DNA of 61,826 nt from Bhargavaea cecembensis (GCF_000826125.2 NZ_LN651373.1:781084-842909); one strand, 5' to 3'; positions 34,768 through 43,191 are shown, counted from the first letter of the stretch. Numbers and translations: made by a program. Notes: a model not told the origin generated them from the sequence alone.

Positions 34768-35508
34768 ATGAAAAAGGGATGGGTAGCCGGAGCGGGGGCG
34801 GCACTGTTGTTGGCCGCCGGATTAATGCTTTTGCCGGGTGGACAGGCAGAAGGGGACGGGCAGGTGAACCCGATGCTTTACGCCGATGTGCCACTGGAGA
34901 GCAGCCACTTCCAGAACATCATGGAGGCCCGCACGCTCGGACTCATGACGGGTTATCCGGATAACAAATTTGGTCCTTCCGTAAAGCTGAACCGGGCAAA
35001 CGTCGTAAAGGCGTTCGGCAAGTATATCGAGCAGACCACGGGCAAGAAGGTGTCGGAATTTGATCTGTCCGGCGTCGAACCGTTTTCGGACGTGCCGCCA
35101 GATGCTCGTGACCAGGAGCTTTATCAATATTCACTTCTTGTGAAGAAGGAAGGGATCTTCCAGGGTTCGAACAATCGGCTGATGCCGTCGGAATACATCT
35201 CTCGGCGCCAGATGGCGATGGTGCTCGTACGTGCGTTCGACCTGCCGGATCTGACTGATGTTCAATCAAAAGTGACGGATCTGAGTCCAGATTTCGGCGA
35301 AGAGGACCGTCGGGCGATCAATATTCTATCGAAGCATCGAATCACTACAGTGAGCGAGTTCCGACCGAGAGAGACCACGAGCCGCGGACAATTCGCTTCG
35401 TTCTTGGTGGCTTCTTATCATGCTGTCCACGAGGAACATACGCCCCCGGAAGTGACCGGAATTGAAATTGAAGAAACTGAGAATACGAGTAACGAACCGG
35501 CCAGCTGA
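34768..35508 (+). CDS. SLH-only protein, paralogue of the S-layer anchor region
   Basis: This 246-residue exported protein has a signal peptide (to about residue 28) and then three SLH domains (LNRANVVKAF, ISRRQMAMVL, TSRGQFASFL) that fill the rest. A short acidic tail ends ENTSNEPAS. Its SLH block follows the S-layer proteins at 18456 and 24956 segment by segment: SSHFQNIMEARTLGLMTGY, EGIFQGSNNRLMPSE and FRPRETTSRGQFASFLV. It is therefore a paralogue of their anchor with no array-forming body or enzyme domain. It could occupy wall-polymer sites as a competitor or cap. ATG 34768 follows AAGGAGG at 34753-34759; an upstream ATG at 34720 has no site. The terminator hairpin overlaps its stop codon. 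Confidence 0.87.
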   Translation: MKKGWVAGAGAALLLAAGLMLLPGGQAEGDGQVNPMLYADVPLESSHFQNIMEARTLGLMTGYPDNKFGPSVKLNRANVVKAFGKYIEQTTGKKVSEFDLSGVEPFSDVPPDARDQELYQYSLLVKKEGIFQGSNNRLMPSEYISRRQMAMVLVRAFDLPDLTDVQSKVTDLSPDFGEEDRRAINILSKHRITTVSEFRPRETTSRGQFASFLVASYHAVHEEHTPPEVTGIEIEETENTSNEPAS

Positions 35509-35525
35509 TGAAGGTCGGTTTTTTT
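35495..35525 (+). terminator. Rho-independent terminator overlapping the SLH-only gene end
   Basis: AACCGGCC (35495-35502) pairs with GGTCGGTT (35513-35520), followed by TTTTT. The TGA stop lies in the loop. Confidence 0.78.
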
Positions 35526-35529
35526 GCTG

Positions 35530-35955
35530 TCATGGAAGCCTGAGTCTTTTGCGGGCAAAGCTTTCTTCAACACTAAAAAGCCTGGTGATTTGTTGGATAG
35601 CTTTAATTGGTTTGAGAGGAGCGAGCAAAGAGTCCGGCAGGCAGGCGTACAGTGAAAAAAGCTCGGCTTCTCGTTCTTGAATCTTTCTCTCTTCATCATC
35701 CATGAGTAACTGGTTTCCGGAATGCAAGCATGCGTGCCCGAGTTCATGCCCGAAAAGTTGCCATTTCTTTTTGCAAGAAAGCTGTTCACCCAAGACGATG
35801 ACTCCGTCACAGTAGAAGGACGCGCTTGGAAGATAGATTAGATCTATTCCGAAACGCAGAGCGATCTCTTCAGGATTCAGCTTTTCGAGACTGTCGATCC
35901 TGTGGAGCTGATATAAAGTGGATACCATTTCTTTTATCTCTGTTGTTAGCATCAT
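35530..35955 (-). CDS. ImmA/IrrE-family metallopeptidase
   Basis: This small protein of about 141 residues has the zinc-metallopeptidase motif HELGH (in FGHELGHACLH) and a downstream EREAELFSLYACLP helix supplying the third ligand. These are hallmarks of the ImmA/IrrE family, whose characterised members cleave or inactivate Xre-type repressors of mobile elements or stress genes. No Xre repressor partner is next to it, unlike the usual ImmA-ImmR pairs, and it is the only minus-strand gene between 1 and 43000. ATG 35955 is preferred, with GAGG just upstream; TTG 35967 is an alternative. It is convergent with the SLH-only gene. Its target cannot be inferred. Confidence 0.82.
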   Translation of the reverse strand: MMLTTEIKEMVSTLYQLHRIDSLEKLNPEEIALRFGIDLIYLPSASFYCDGVIVLGEQLSCKKKWQLFGHELGHACLHSGNQLLMDDEERKIQEREAELFSLYACLPDSLLAPLKPIKAIQQITRLFSVEESFARKRLRLP

Positions 35956-36118
35956 TAGATTCCTCAATTCCTTAAATAGTGATCTAGCATGGCCGGTTTG
36001 AAATGGATAAATAATAGCTTTAATTAATGACTTGAAAAATAGGTCGAATTGGCAGTTTTAGACGGCTCCCATCTATGATACTATGAAGCTAACCTAATCA
36101 ATAGAAGGGGATGGGAAG

Positions 36119-38092
36119 TTGAGTAAAAGAATAACAGTTCCTGCAGCATTGCTCCTCATCACGGCTTTCCTCTTTATGGCTGCCCTCCCTGCGGCAGCAG
36201 CAGACGATGTCACGGGCCACTGGGCAGAGAAGGATATGCGTTTCCTCATTGACCGGGGCATTTTGCAAGGGGACAACACGGGCTATCACCCGAACAAGGT
36301 TATCACCCGAGGTCAATTTGCTGTGTTGCTCGCCCGTTCGCTGAAGCTTGAAGAAGCGCCGGGGAACATTACGTTCACCGATGTAGATAACAGGAGCGGT
36401 TATCTGGCTGAGCTGCTGGCAGCGGCGAATGCCGGAATCATCGACGGATATCCGGACGGAACTTTCCGGCCGAGCGACAAAATCAAGCGGCAGCATATGG
36501 CCGTTATGATGAAACGGGCAATGGACTACCTGAAGCTGGAAGGCAAGAAACCGGGATATAAGTTCGCCGATGAAAACGAGATGCTGCCCTCTTACCGAGC
36601 AATGGTGTATGATCTTGCCGGAGCCGGGATATTCACCGGCTCCGAGCAACCGGACGGAAGCTATCTGTTCCGTCCGATGAATGAAGCACACCGCTGGGAG
36701 GCGGCCACGGTCATCACCCGGCTCATCAAAGTGGTGGAGAAGATTGAAGACGAGGAAGTGCCTTCTCCGTCTCCCTCTCCGCAAATGGACTATGCAACCG
36801 CTGTGATTGACTCAAAGGGAAATCACACGACTCTCCGCAAGTTCAAATCATTCGATGAAGCGTCTGCGGCGCTGGCAAGCGGACAGGTGGTCCTGTATAA
36901 GGATTCGATTGTCAAGATGCAGAGCGGAGTAGTCATCACGAAGCCGGCACTCACAGGTTCCACATTGACAAACGTGTATGAAAAGCCGGATTTCAAGTCG
37001 GCCTTCACTTACGTGACGAGCGATTCGGAGCTTGAATACCTCGAGTCCACCCCGAATTATGTGAAAGTCCGGATTGCCGGAAAAGACGGCTATATCAAGC
37101 ATGAGAATGCGGAATTGAAAACTTGGAACATGTTGAAGGGCCGCTCGTATTATACGGCGGACAGCGCAGGAAACCTCGTCCACTATATTTTCTCCAACCG
37201 GACGGGAGGCTACTTGTCTTATTCGACCGGGAAGGCCCCTGAAGGCATGACACCGGGTGCCAAGTATACCTCATGGGATCAGGTACATTTCGTTGATGCA
37301 AACGGCAAGTCGGCACTGACCAACTACAACTATTATCAGTTCCTTCCGGCACGCACGAAGACCGTCTACTCGGCAACGGACATCGACGCCTATGTTGCGA
37401 AGAAGCTGAAAGCACTGGAAGGAACCAAGAGCGCAGCATACAAAGATGCCACGAAGAAAAGCAAGTTGATCGGCATCGGCAAGGCTTTGAAGAAAGTCGA
37501 AGAGGAAAAGGGCATCAATGCCCTCATGATCCTGGCGCTTGCCCAGCATGAAAGCAACTATGGGATGAGCGACAAAGCGCAGCTTTACAACAACCTGTTC
37601 GGCCTTGCAGTGTATGATGATCTGGATAAAGATCACAAGTTTCATAAGTACAGGTCGATTGAGGAAAATGTAAATACGCTCGCCGACCGGTACTGGAACA
37701 AAAACTATATCCCGCCAACCGGACCGTATGCAAACGGAGCCGCATTCGGCACGAAGGCTGTCGGCTTCAACGTAAAATACGCTTCCGACCCATACTGGGG
37801 GGCGAAAGCGGCCGGACATGCCTACCGGGCCGACAAGGAAATGGGCGGACGTGACTACGGCCGCTATACGATCGGCCTGACGACAGCGGACAACCTAAAA
37901 GCCCGAACATCGCCGGAAATCGGCAATAATATTCAGTTCGCCTATAAAAAATCCGGCATGCCGGTTGTAATTATTGGGTCGAACTATAATGAAGCCGAAA
38001 AGATCAATTGGCAGAATATCCTTTCTGATGATCGGGGCCGTTATTCCGTTCATGTGGCCGGTCAATATGTAGATGTAATCCATAAGCCGTAA
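36119..38092 (+). CDS. SLH-anchored glucosaminidase (peptidoglycan hydrolase)
   Basis: This 657-residue exported enzyme starts at TTG 36119 after AAGGGG. A signal peptide (to about AAAAD) precedes three SLH domains (about 30-205; ITRGQFAVLL, IKRQHMAVMM and a third ending WEAATVI) and a Pro/Ser linker. An SH3-like region and a DUF-like segment lie at about 225-430. The glucosaminidase domain (about 440-575) has the general-acid glutamate in ALAQHESNYG and the YNNLFGLAVYD and DRYWNKNY segments. A final SH3-type domain (LKARTSPE) closes the protein. It would cleave the glycan backbone of peptidoglycan at N-acetylglucosamine (LytD-like) while held at the surface. Two other SLH hydrolases, at 48591 and 50633, have different bond specificity. 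Confidence 0.88.
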   Translation: MSKRITVPAALLLITAFLFMAALPAAAADDVTGHWAEKDMRFLIDRGILQGDNTGYHPNKVITRGQFAVLLARSLKLEEAPGNITFTDVDNRSGYLAELLAAANAGIIDGYPDGTFRPSDKIKRQHMAVMMKRAMDYLKLEGKKPGYKFADENEMLPSYRAMVYDLAGAGIFTGSEQPDGSYLFRPMNEAHRWEAATVITRLIKVVEKIEDEEVPSPSPSPQMDYATAVIDSKGNHTTLRKFKSFDEASAALASGQVVLYKDSIVKMQSGVVITKPALTGSTLTNVYEKPDFKSAFTYVTSDSELEYLESTPNYVKVRIAGKDGYIKHENAELKTWNMLKGRSYYTADSAGNLVHYIFSNRTGGYLSYSTGKAPEGMTPGAKYTSWDQVHFVDANGKSALTNYNYYQFLPARTKTVYSATDIDAYVAKKLKALEGTKSAAYKDATKKSKLIGIGKALKKVEEEKGINALMILALAQHESNYGMSDKAQLYNNLFGLAVYDDLDKDHKFHKYRSIEENVNTLADRYWNKNYIPPTGPYANGAAFGTKAVGFNVKYASDPYWGAKAAGHAYRADKEMGGRDYGRYTIGLTTADNLKARTSPEIGNNIQFAYKKSGMPVVIIGSNYNEAEKINWQNILSDDRGRYSVHVAGQYVDVIHKP

Positions 38093-38126
38093 TTTGATGG
38101 GGACTGTACGAAAACTCTGCGCGTCA

Positions 38127-38200
38127 CGGCAGAAAAAGCAAAGCAAGGACTCTGGCTGCTTTTCTTGAGGCAACCGGTGTCCTTGCTTTTTGCCGTCTAA
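38127..38200 (+). terminator. Hairpin/terminator after the glucosaminidase gene
   Basis: CGGCAGAAAAAGCAAAGCAA starts a 5' arm that pairs with the TCCTTGCTTTTTGCCG region, giving a long stem with a loop of about 30 bases. Its arms share the AGCAA-GGAC core with the palindrome at 32333, so it may be a decayed relative of that element serving as a terminator. Confidence 0.55.
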
Positions 38201-38262
38201 CAAAGTTTTTCAATGCGTTGAACACTGATTCCGACGGTGTTTCCGGATTATTCCCAACTCTG

Positions 38263-38291
38263 TTGATTGCCTATCAGCAATAAGGTATGAT
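38263..38291 (+). promoter_or_regulatory. Sigma-A promoter of the glycosylation/LTA operon
   Basis: TTGATT (38263-38268) lies 17 bases from TATGAT (38286-38291), about 30 bases before the GT2 start codon. Confidence 0.68.
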
Positions 38292-38304
38292 AGCGGTAGG
38301 CAAT
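38266..38304 (+). promoter_or_regulatory. Inverted repeat flanking the -10 (candidate operator)
   Basis: ATTGCCTA (38266-38273) and TAGGCAAT (38297-38304) are perfect 8-base inverted arms. One overlaps the -35; the other lies just after the -10 near the transcription start. This placement suits a repressor site; the regulator is unknown. Confidence 0.4.
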
Positions 38305-38321
38305 TTTGGAGGTTTATCTAC

Positions 38322-39056
38322 ATGAATCAAAATCAGCGCAAAAACTTGAAAGTGTTGATCATCGTACCGGCTTACAACGAAGAAGAGGCGATCGGGCTGA
38401 CCATCGAAGGTTTGCTCAGACTTCGCAGTGAAATGCCCGGTCTGGATATTTGTGTGGTCAATGACGGATCCAAGGATCATACGGCCGACATCGTCCGTCA
38501 ATATTCTGATGTGGTGCTGCTTGATTTGCCGAATAATCTAGGTATCGGCGGAGCAGTGCAGACGGGCTACAAGTATGCAGATTACAACGGCTACGATATT
38601 GCGGTTCAGTTTGACGCGGACGGTCAGCACAGCGCCAAGGAACTGGAGACGATCATCGCACCGGTCGCCGACGGAGAGTGTGACATGTGCATCGGCTCCC
38701 GTTTCGTAGAAAAAACGGATTACTCGGGCAGCCCTTTCCGCCGGATGGGGATCTTTTATTTTGAGCGGCTCATCCGGGTCATGTCCGGCCAGCGGATCAC
38801 CGACCCGACGTCCGGCTTCCGGGCAGTCAACCGTGATGTGATCCTTTTGTTCTCTGAAGCGTATCCGAGTGATTATCCGGAGCCGGAAGTGATCATCTAT
38901 CTGCGCCGAAAGAAAAAAAGAATTGAAGAACGGGCCGTACAGATGCACTCCCGACAAGGTGGCGAGTCCTCAATCACCCCGTTCAAATCAATGTACTACA
39001 TGGCGAAAGTAACGCTGTCGATTGTCATGCAACGCCTTGTCGGCGGGAGGGCTTGA
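38322..39056 (+). CDS. GT2 glycosyltransferase (polyprenyl-phosphate sugar synthase-like)
   Basis: This 244-residue family 2 glycosyltransferase has VLIIVPAYNEEEAIG, VVNDGSKDHT, the metal-binding FDADGQH (DxD) and the DPTSGFRAVNR acceptor segment. It is the DPM1-like soluble type, with no added C-terminal membrane helices. Such enzymes move a sugar from a nucleotide donor to undecaprenyl phosphate on the inner face. The next three genes encode a DUF2304 protein, a small multidrug-resistance-type transporter and a GT-C transferase, the parts of a three-component glycosylation pathway. ATG 38322 follows TTTTGGAGG. It ends one base before the next start codon. Confidence 0.87.
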   Translation: MNQNQRKNLKVLIIVPAYNEEEAIGLTIEGLLRLRSEMPGLDICVVNDGSKDHTADIVRQYSDVVLLDLPNNLGIGGAVQTGYKYADYNGYDIAVQFDADGQHSAKELETIIAPVADGECDMCIGSRFVEKTDYSGSPFRRMGIFYFERLIRVMSGQRITDPTSGFRAVNRDVILLFSEAYPSDYPEPEVIIYLRRKKKRIEERAVQMHSRQGGESSITPFKSMYYMAKVTLSIVMQRLVGGRA

Positions 39057-39057
39057 C

Positions 39058-39396
39058 ATGGACATCAGCATCTTCTCGTTCATTCTCGTCATCATTCTGT
39101 TTTTGATTGTGATTGAATCTGTCCGTCGCGGAATCCTCGAGACGAAGTATTCACTTCTCTGGATCATCACTTGCTTGTTCATGGGATTCTTCAGCATCAG
39201 CGAGACGTTCATCAATCGGCTCGGCAAGTTGCTCGGCGTTTTTTATCCGCCGTCGCTCTTGTTCCTGTTTGGTCTCCTGTTCGTGATTATCCTTGTATTT
39301 GACTTGACCCGCCGGATTTCCAAGCTGAACAAGGCCATGGTCAACTTGACCCAGGAATACTCGATTCTGAAGAAAAAACTAGAAGAGAAGGAATAA
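39058..39396 (+). CDS. DUF2304 membrane protein
   Basis: This 112-residue protein has three hydrophobic segments (around FSFILVIILFLIVIES, SLLWIITCLFMGFF and LLFLFGLLFVIILVF). A C-terminal charged, coiled-coil-like tail follows (RRISKLNKAMVNLTQEYSIL). This matches DUF2304, a family of unknown function that is regularly found next to GT2 genes of lipid-linked sugar pathways. GGGAGG lies seven bases before ATG 39058. Tight packing with its neighbours argues for a shared task, perhaps holding the GT2 enzyme at the membrane; that role is inference. Confidence 0.82.
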   Translation: MDISIFSFILVIILFLIVIESVRRGILETKYSLLWIITCLFMGFFSISETFINRLGKLLGVFYPPSLLFLFGLLFVIILVFDLTRRISKLNKAMVNLTQEYSILKKKLEEKE

Positions 39397-39400
39397 TTCA

Positions 39401-39742
39401 ATGGTTTATCTCGTTTTAGTCGCGAACATCCTGCTTCTCGTCACGGGGCAGGTGCTCTGGAAACTGGCGGTGTCGAACATCGATGCATGGAGCCTGCAGG
39501 CCGCCGTGCGTCTTGTTCTGTCGCCACTCTTTATCGGCGGGGCCTCGCTTTATGTGATCGCCACCGGCCTTTGGCTTTATGTGCTGAGCAAGCTTCCGCT
39601 CAGTGTCGCTTATCCGAGTCAGAGCATCAGCTACATTCTTGCTGCGATCATCGCCATCCTGGCGTTTCGCGAAACCGTCCAGCCCACCCAGTGGGTCGGC
39701 ATGGCGGTCATTATCTTCGGCGTCTATCTGGTCGCCAAATAG
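39401..39742 (+). CDS. SMR/EamA-type small transporter (candidate sugar-lipid flippase)
   Basis: This 113-residue protein has four hydrophobic segments with the small multidrug resistance/ArnE-like pattern: QVLWKLAVSN near the first helix, SVAYPSQSISYILAAIIAILAFRE, and VGMAVIIFGVYLVAK at the end. In other systems small proteins of this fold (ArnE/F) carry undecaprenyl-linked sugars across the membrane. Here it lies between a DUF2304 gene and a GT-C gene, where GtrA/GtcA-type flippases usually stand. I infer it is the flippase of the pathway. Drug efflux is the alternative. Four bases separate it from the upstream gene. Confidence 0.78.
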   Translation: MVYLVLVANILLLVTGQVLWKLAVSNIDAWSLQAAVRLVLSPLFIGGASLYVIATGLWLYVLSKLPLSVAYPSQSISYILAAIIAILAFRETVQPTQWVGMAVIIFGVYLVAK

Positions 39743-39753
39743 GAGAAGGATCC

Positions 39754-41070
39754 ATGTCCAAAATGAATAAGCTTGGCCCGTTTTTCAAAAGGCATTTCAT
39801 CATCACTGTACTACTGATGATTTATGCCGGCGTGAATCTATTTTTCCTTTACACCCATCCGGGATCAATTTACAACAGCCCCGGTACGTTTGGAGAAGAA
39901 ATTTCTACATACGGCTCCCGAGATGCTGCCCTTTATTCCAAGATGGCATGGCAGCTGATCGACGACGGCATCTATGGCTATGAATACAGCCCGAATGCCG
40001 CCGGCAAGCCGAATGCGTATGTTACCTACGGTCAGCCATTTTATCTGGCGGCCATCTTCAAGACAGCAGAAGTGCTGAATACAAACCATCTGATGCTTTA
40101 CAGGCTGGCCAACATGTTCCTGAACCTCGGTATTGTTATTCTTGTCTATGCAATATCCTGGAGACTTTTCCGCAACCGGTGGATTTCAAATATCGCGTCG
40201 ATTCTTTATATGACGCATATCGCCCCGCTTCATTATTTCAGGGCTGCGCTCACAGAGATTCCGAGCATTTTCCTTCTGCTCCTGTCGATTTACGTCTTCA
40301 TCATCGCCATCAGAAAGAAAGATGTAAAGTGGCATATCGCTTTCGGCATTATTGCGTCGCTAATGCTCATGTTCCGTGCGACGCCTGCGCCCATGTTGCT
40401 GTTTGCCTGGTTGCTCGTAATGATCCGCTATGGTTGGAAGGATGGCATCAAGACAGGTTTTATCTGGTGCATCGGTCCCCTCCTCGTCATGGGGCCGTGG
40501 GCAGTGCGGAACTATATCCAGTTTGGTGAAATGTACTTGTTCTCAAGTCATGCCGGCGGACCGCTTCTCGGCGGGGCCAATCCTTTCTACCGCATTCCTC
40601 CGGAAGATTTGGTCCATGAAGCGGTCGCAAAAGGCTACAATCAGGAACAGTATGCAAAGATCCTCATACCGCAAGGATTCAAGGAAGATTTTCCGCTTTG
40701 GTTCACTTGGTTCACAATGGGCAAGACGATGTGGCTTTTCGTTGACAACAATCTGACACCGGATGGTCTTGGGCCATACTCTCAGTATATCCCGGGCTTC
40801 CTCCGCAGGTTTTTCAAGTATCAGAACATTTTCCTGGCCAGTGTAGGCCTGCTTTCCGCCTTCCTTTGCCGCAGACACCGCCCGGTCATGTATTTGAGCG
40901 TGCTTGTGCTGATCTATATCATTGCCTCAAATATGTTCCTGGCCCTGCCACGGTATGGCTTGCTGATCATGCCGCTCCTCGCCATCATCGGCGCGTATGG
41001 CATGGTGCAGGCAGTCGGCTTTATCGTCGGCAAATGGCGTGCGTTTCGCATGAAGGAGTCTCTGCAATAA
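39754..41070 (+). CDS. GT-C membrane glycosyltransferase (GT39/ArnT-like)
   Basis: This 438-residue membrane protein has about ten hydrophobic segments. Its first outer loop carries EEISTYGSRDAALYSKMAWQ and the YVTYGQPFYLAAIF region, as in the GT39/PMT/ArnT class of polyprenyl-phosphate-sugar-dependent transferases; YFRAALTEIPSIFLL fits the later helix pattern. It would move the lipid-carried sugar to an acceptor outside the membrane. ATG 39754 follows AGGAGAAGG, 11 bases after the flippase-like gene. With a lipoteichoic acid synthase next, the acceptor is probably lipoteichoic acid, like CsbB-GtcA-YfhO in Bacillus subtilis, but wall polysaccharide or protein remain possible. Confidence 0.8.
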   Translation: MSKMNKLGPFFKRHFIITVLLMIYAGVNLFFLYTHPGSIYNSPGTFGEEISTYGSRDAALYSKMAWQLIDDGIYGYEYSPNAAGKPNAYVTYGQPFYLAAIFKTAEVLNTNHLMLYRLANMFLNLGIVILVYAISWRLFRNRWISNIASILYMTHIAPLHYFRAALTEIPSIFLLLLSIYVFIIAIRKKDVKWHIAFGIIASLMLMFRATPAPMLLFAWLLVMIRYGWKDGIKTGFIWCIGPLLVMGPWAVRNYIQFGEMYLFSSHAGGPLLGGANPFYRIPPEDLVHEAVAKGYNQEQYAKILIPQGFKEDFPLWFTWFTMGKTMWLFVDNNLTPDGLGPYSQYIPGFLRRFFKYQNIFLASVGLLSAFLCRRHRPVMYLSVLVLIYIIASNMFLALPRYGLLIMPLLAIIGAYGMVQAVGFIVGKWRAFRMKESLQ

Positions 41071-41080
41071 ACGTTACAAA

Positions 41081-41115
41081 AAGGCCGGGCCGGTCAGACG
41101 GCTCGGCTTTTCTTC
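41081..41115 (+). terminator. Hairpin with T tract between the GT-C and LTA synthase genes
   Basis: GCCGGGCC pairs with GGCTCGGC (one wobble), followed by TTTTCTTC. It may reduce rather than abolish read-through into the synthase gene, which has no clear promoter of its own in the 20 bases that remain. Confidence 0.6.
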
Positions 41116-41133
41116 GAAAGGAAGTGGCAACAA

Positions 41134-42999
41134 ATGAATAAATACGTGAAAAATGGGCTCGTTCTTGCAGCGATGGCCATCTACAGCGGTGTCCTTGTCC
41201 TCATGCTTGAGGCAAAGCTTCACCAAAGTGCCGAGGAGCGGATTGAATGGATGAAGACGACCGGCACGACTGCTTTTCTGCTCAATGTCCTGATCGTATT
41301 CATGCTGTTTTTGATTTTGCTCGCTGTAACAAACCGGTTCATGATCAGCTTTATCGCGACAAATCTGGTCGCCGCCGGACTTGCCGCCGTGTCTTACTTT
41401 AAGTTCGGCTTTCTGGGTGAGAATCTGTATCCGTGGGATCTCTTCCTATATAACAACGTCATCAACCTGTTGCCGAATCTGGCCGAGCAAATCAATATAC
41501 CGAGGCTGATCACAATAGCCGTGATCATTCTGCTGGCCGTCGTGGCGCTTGTCGTGATTATCCGTCTGAAAAAGCCGCCGCGCCTGGTGAAGTTTCCGTG
41601 GTGGGGAAGGCTGACTATGGGGGTTGTGGGGCTTCTGTTCTTATCAGCCTTCGTCTTTTATCGCAGCGTGCCGGCAGCAGGAGAGATGCTTGAAGATCGG
41701 CTCGGCATTCTAAACCGGACATGGAACCAGAATGATAACTACACGACGAACGGATTCTTTGTCGCCTTTCTTCTGAACGCACAGAGCGCGATCGTCCTGC
41801 CGCCGTCCGGCTACGGCAAGGACAAGCTGGCTGACATCGGAAAAGAAATCAAGAAAGATGTCAATGAAGCGGCAGCGGGGGATCCCGACGTGAAACCGAA
41901 CATCATCATGATCATGAATGAAGCGTACTGGGATCCAACGAAGCTGAACGAGGATCTGAAGTTCAACCAAGATCCGATGCCGCATGTCCGTGACCTGCAG
42001 AGCGGCTGGTTCCTGGCGCCGGTGTTTGGCGGAGGAACCGCGAACTCAGAATTTGAAGTGCTGACGGGGATGACGAACACGTTCCTTCCGAATGGCTCTG
42101 TTCCGTACCAGCAATACGTCACACGCGATATTCCGGCATTGCCGGCTTATCTGAAATCATTCGGGTACCATACCCTTGCTGTCCATCCTTATCCGAAATG
42201 GTTCTGGAACCGTGAGAACGTATACGAGCATTTCGGATTTGATGATTTTCTGGATATCGACCGGCTGGACAATCCAGAGTATGTTGGTCCGTACGTCGGC
42301 GATGTGGAAGTGACAAGAGAGATCATCCGCCAAATGGAAGCAACCGATGACCCGCTATTCTTGTATGCCGTAACGATGCAGAACCATATATCCTATAACC
42401 CGGGTCGCTACGAAGAAGAGCGGATTAAGTCAGAGGGCGGAGGACTGTCCCCTGAGATGCGATCGATTGTCGATCTGTATGCACAGGGGGTTTCCGATGC
42501 CGACCAGGCGCTGGCCGATCTGCTGGCCCATCTTGAAGAGTCCGGCGAGCCGACAGTCGTTGTCTTCTTCGGTGACCATATGCCTTCACTCGGCCTGGAC
42601 TTCCAGGCCTACCGGGAAGCAGGCTATGTCCCTCCAGGCAAAGGGGAAGAGGGCTGGCCGATTGAACAGACGTTCAAGATGCGGAGGACTCCGCTCGTCT
42701 TCTGGAACAACTTTGGTGCACCACAGCCGGACATTGACACGCTGAGCGCAGCATTCGTCGGACAACAGGCGCTCGAGATGGCCGGCCTGCCACAATCCCT
42801 TTTCCATGAATTCCTCGGTAAAATGCAACAAGATCTGCCGGGCTTCACACGAGAAGTTAAAGTGGACAACGAAGGGAACTTGTATCCGAACGTGCCAAAG
42901 CAATACGCAGAGTATCAATCGCGATACCAACAGATTCAGTATGATATCCTGTTCGGCGACCAGTACTCGAAAGAGAAGTTGTTCACGCCGGCAGAGTGA
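41134..42999 (+). CDS. LtaS-type lipoteichoic acid synthase/sulfatase-family protein
   Basis: This 621-residue protein has five hydrophobic segments in the first ~200 residues and an extracellular alkaline-phosphatase-superfamily domain (about 250-600). The LtaS-type nucleophile is Thr302 in GGGTANSEFEVLTG. Metal and substrate segments include IIMIMNEAYWD, HPYPKWFWNRE, TMQNHISY and VVFFGDHMPSLG. LtaS enzymes polymerise glycerol phosphate from phosphatidylglycerol into lipoteichoic acid; some paralogues only prime chains or serve stress conditions. ATG 41134 follows AAAGGAAG. Placement after a glycosylation module suggests it makes, or helps make, the polymer that is decorated. Synthase class is firm; main versus accessory role is open. 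Confidence 0.9.
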   Translation: MNKYVKNGLVLAAMAIYSGVLVLMLEAKLHQSAEERIEWMKTTGTTAFLLNVLIVFMLFLILLAVTNRFMISFIATNLVAAGLAAVSYFKFGFLGENLYPWDLFLYNNVINLLPNLAEQINIPRLITIAVIILLAVVALVVIIRLKKPPRLVKFPWWGRLTMGVVGLLFLSAFVFYRSVPAAGEMLEDRLGILNRTWNQNDNYTTNGFFVAFLLNAQSAIVLPPSGYGKDKLADIGKEIKKDVNEAAAGDPDVKPNIIMIMNEAYWDPTKLNEDLKFNQDPMPHVRDLQSGWFLAPVFGGGTANSEFEVLTGMTNTFLPNGSVPYQQYVTRDIPALPAYLKSFGYHTLAVHPYPKWFWNRENVYEHFGFDDFLDIDRLDNPEYVGPYVGDVEVTREIIRQMEATDDPLFLYAVTMQNHISYNPGRYEEERIKSEGGGLSPEMRSIVDLYAQGVSDADQALADLLAHLEESGEPTVVVFFGDHMPSLGLDFQAYREAGYVPPGKGEEGWPIEQTFKMRRTPLVFWNNFGAPQPDIDTLSAAFVGQQALEMAGLPQSLFHEFLGKMQQDLPGFTREVKVDNEGNLYPNVPKQYAEYQSRYQQIQYDILFGDQYSKEKLFTPAE

Positions 43000-43002
43000 G
43001 GA

Positions 43003-43034
43003 AGAGGGGGGAGAGATTCTCCCTCTTTTCTTAT
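43003..43034 (+). terminator. Rho-independent terminator after the LTA synthase gene
   Basis: AAGAGGG (from 43003) pairs with CCCTCTT (to about 43027) around a short loop, followed by TTCTT. Confidence 0.7.
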
Positions 43035-43142
43035 TGGCAAGCAAAGCAAAGATACTACGGGAAGGTTTATAGAAACCGGAGCGGCTTAACAGAACGTTTC
43101 CGTCCAGCGAAAATCCGGCTTGCAGAATCAAAGAATCAATGA

Positions 43143-43179
43143 AAACAGGCGCTTCCCGCTAGCCGGGGAGCGCCTGTTC
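43143..43179 (-). terminator. Rho-independent terminator of the LysM endopeptidase gene
   Basis: Read on the minus strand, AACAGGCGCTCCCC pairs with GGGAAGCGCCTGTT, followed by TTC. It lies 13 bases after the stop codon. Confidence 0.8.
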
Positions 43180-43191
43180 CTGTGTAAGGGA

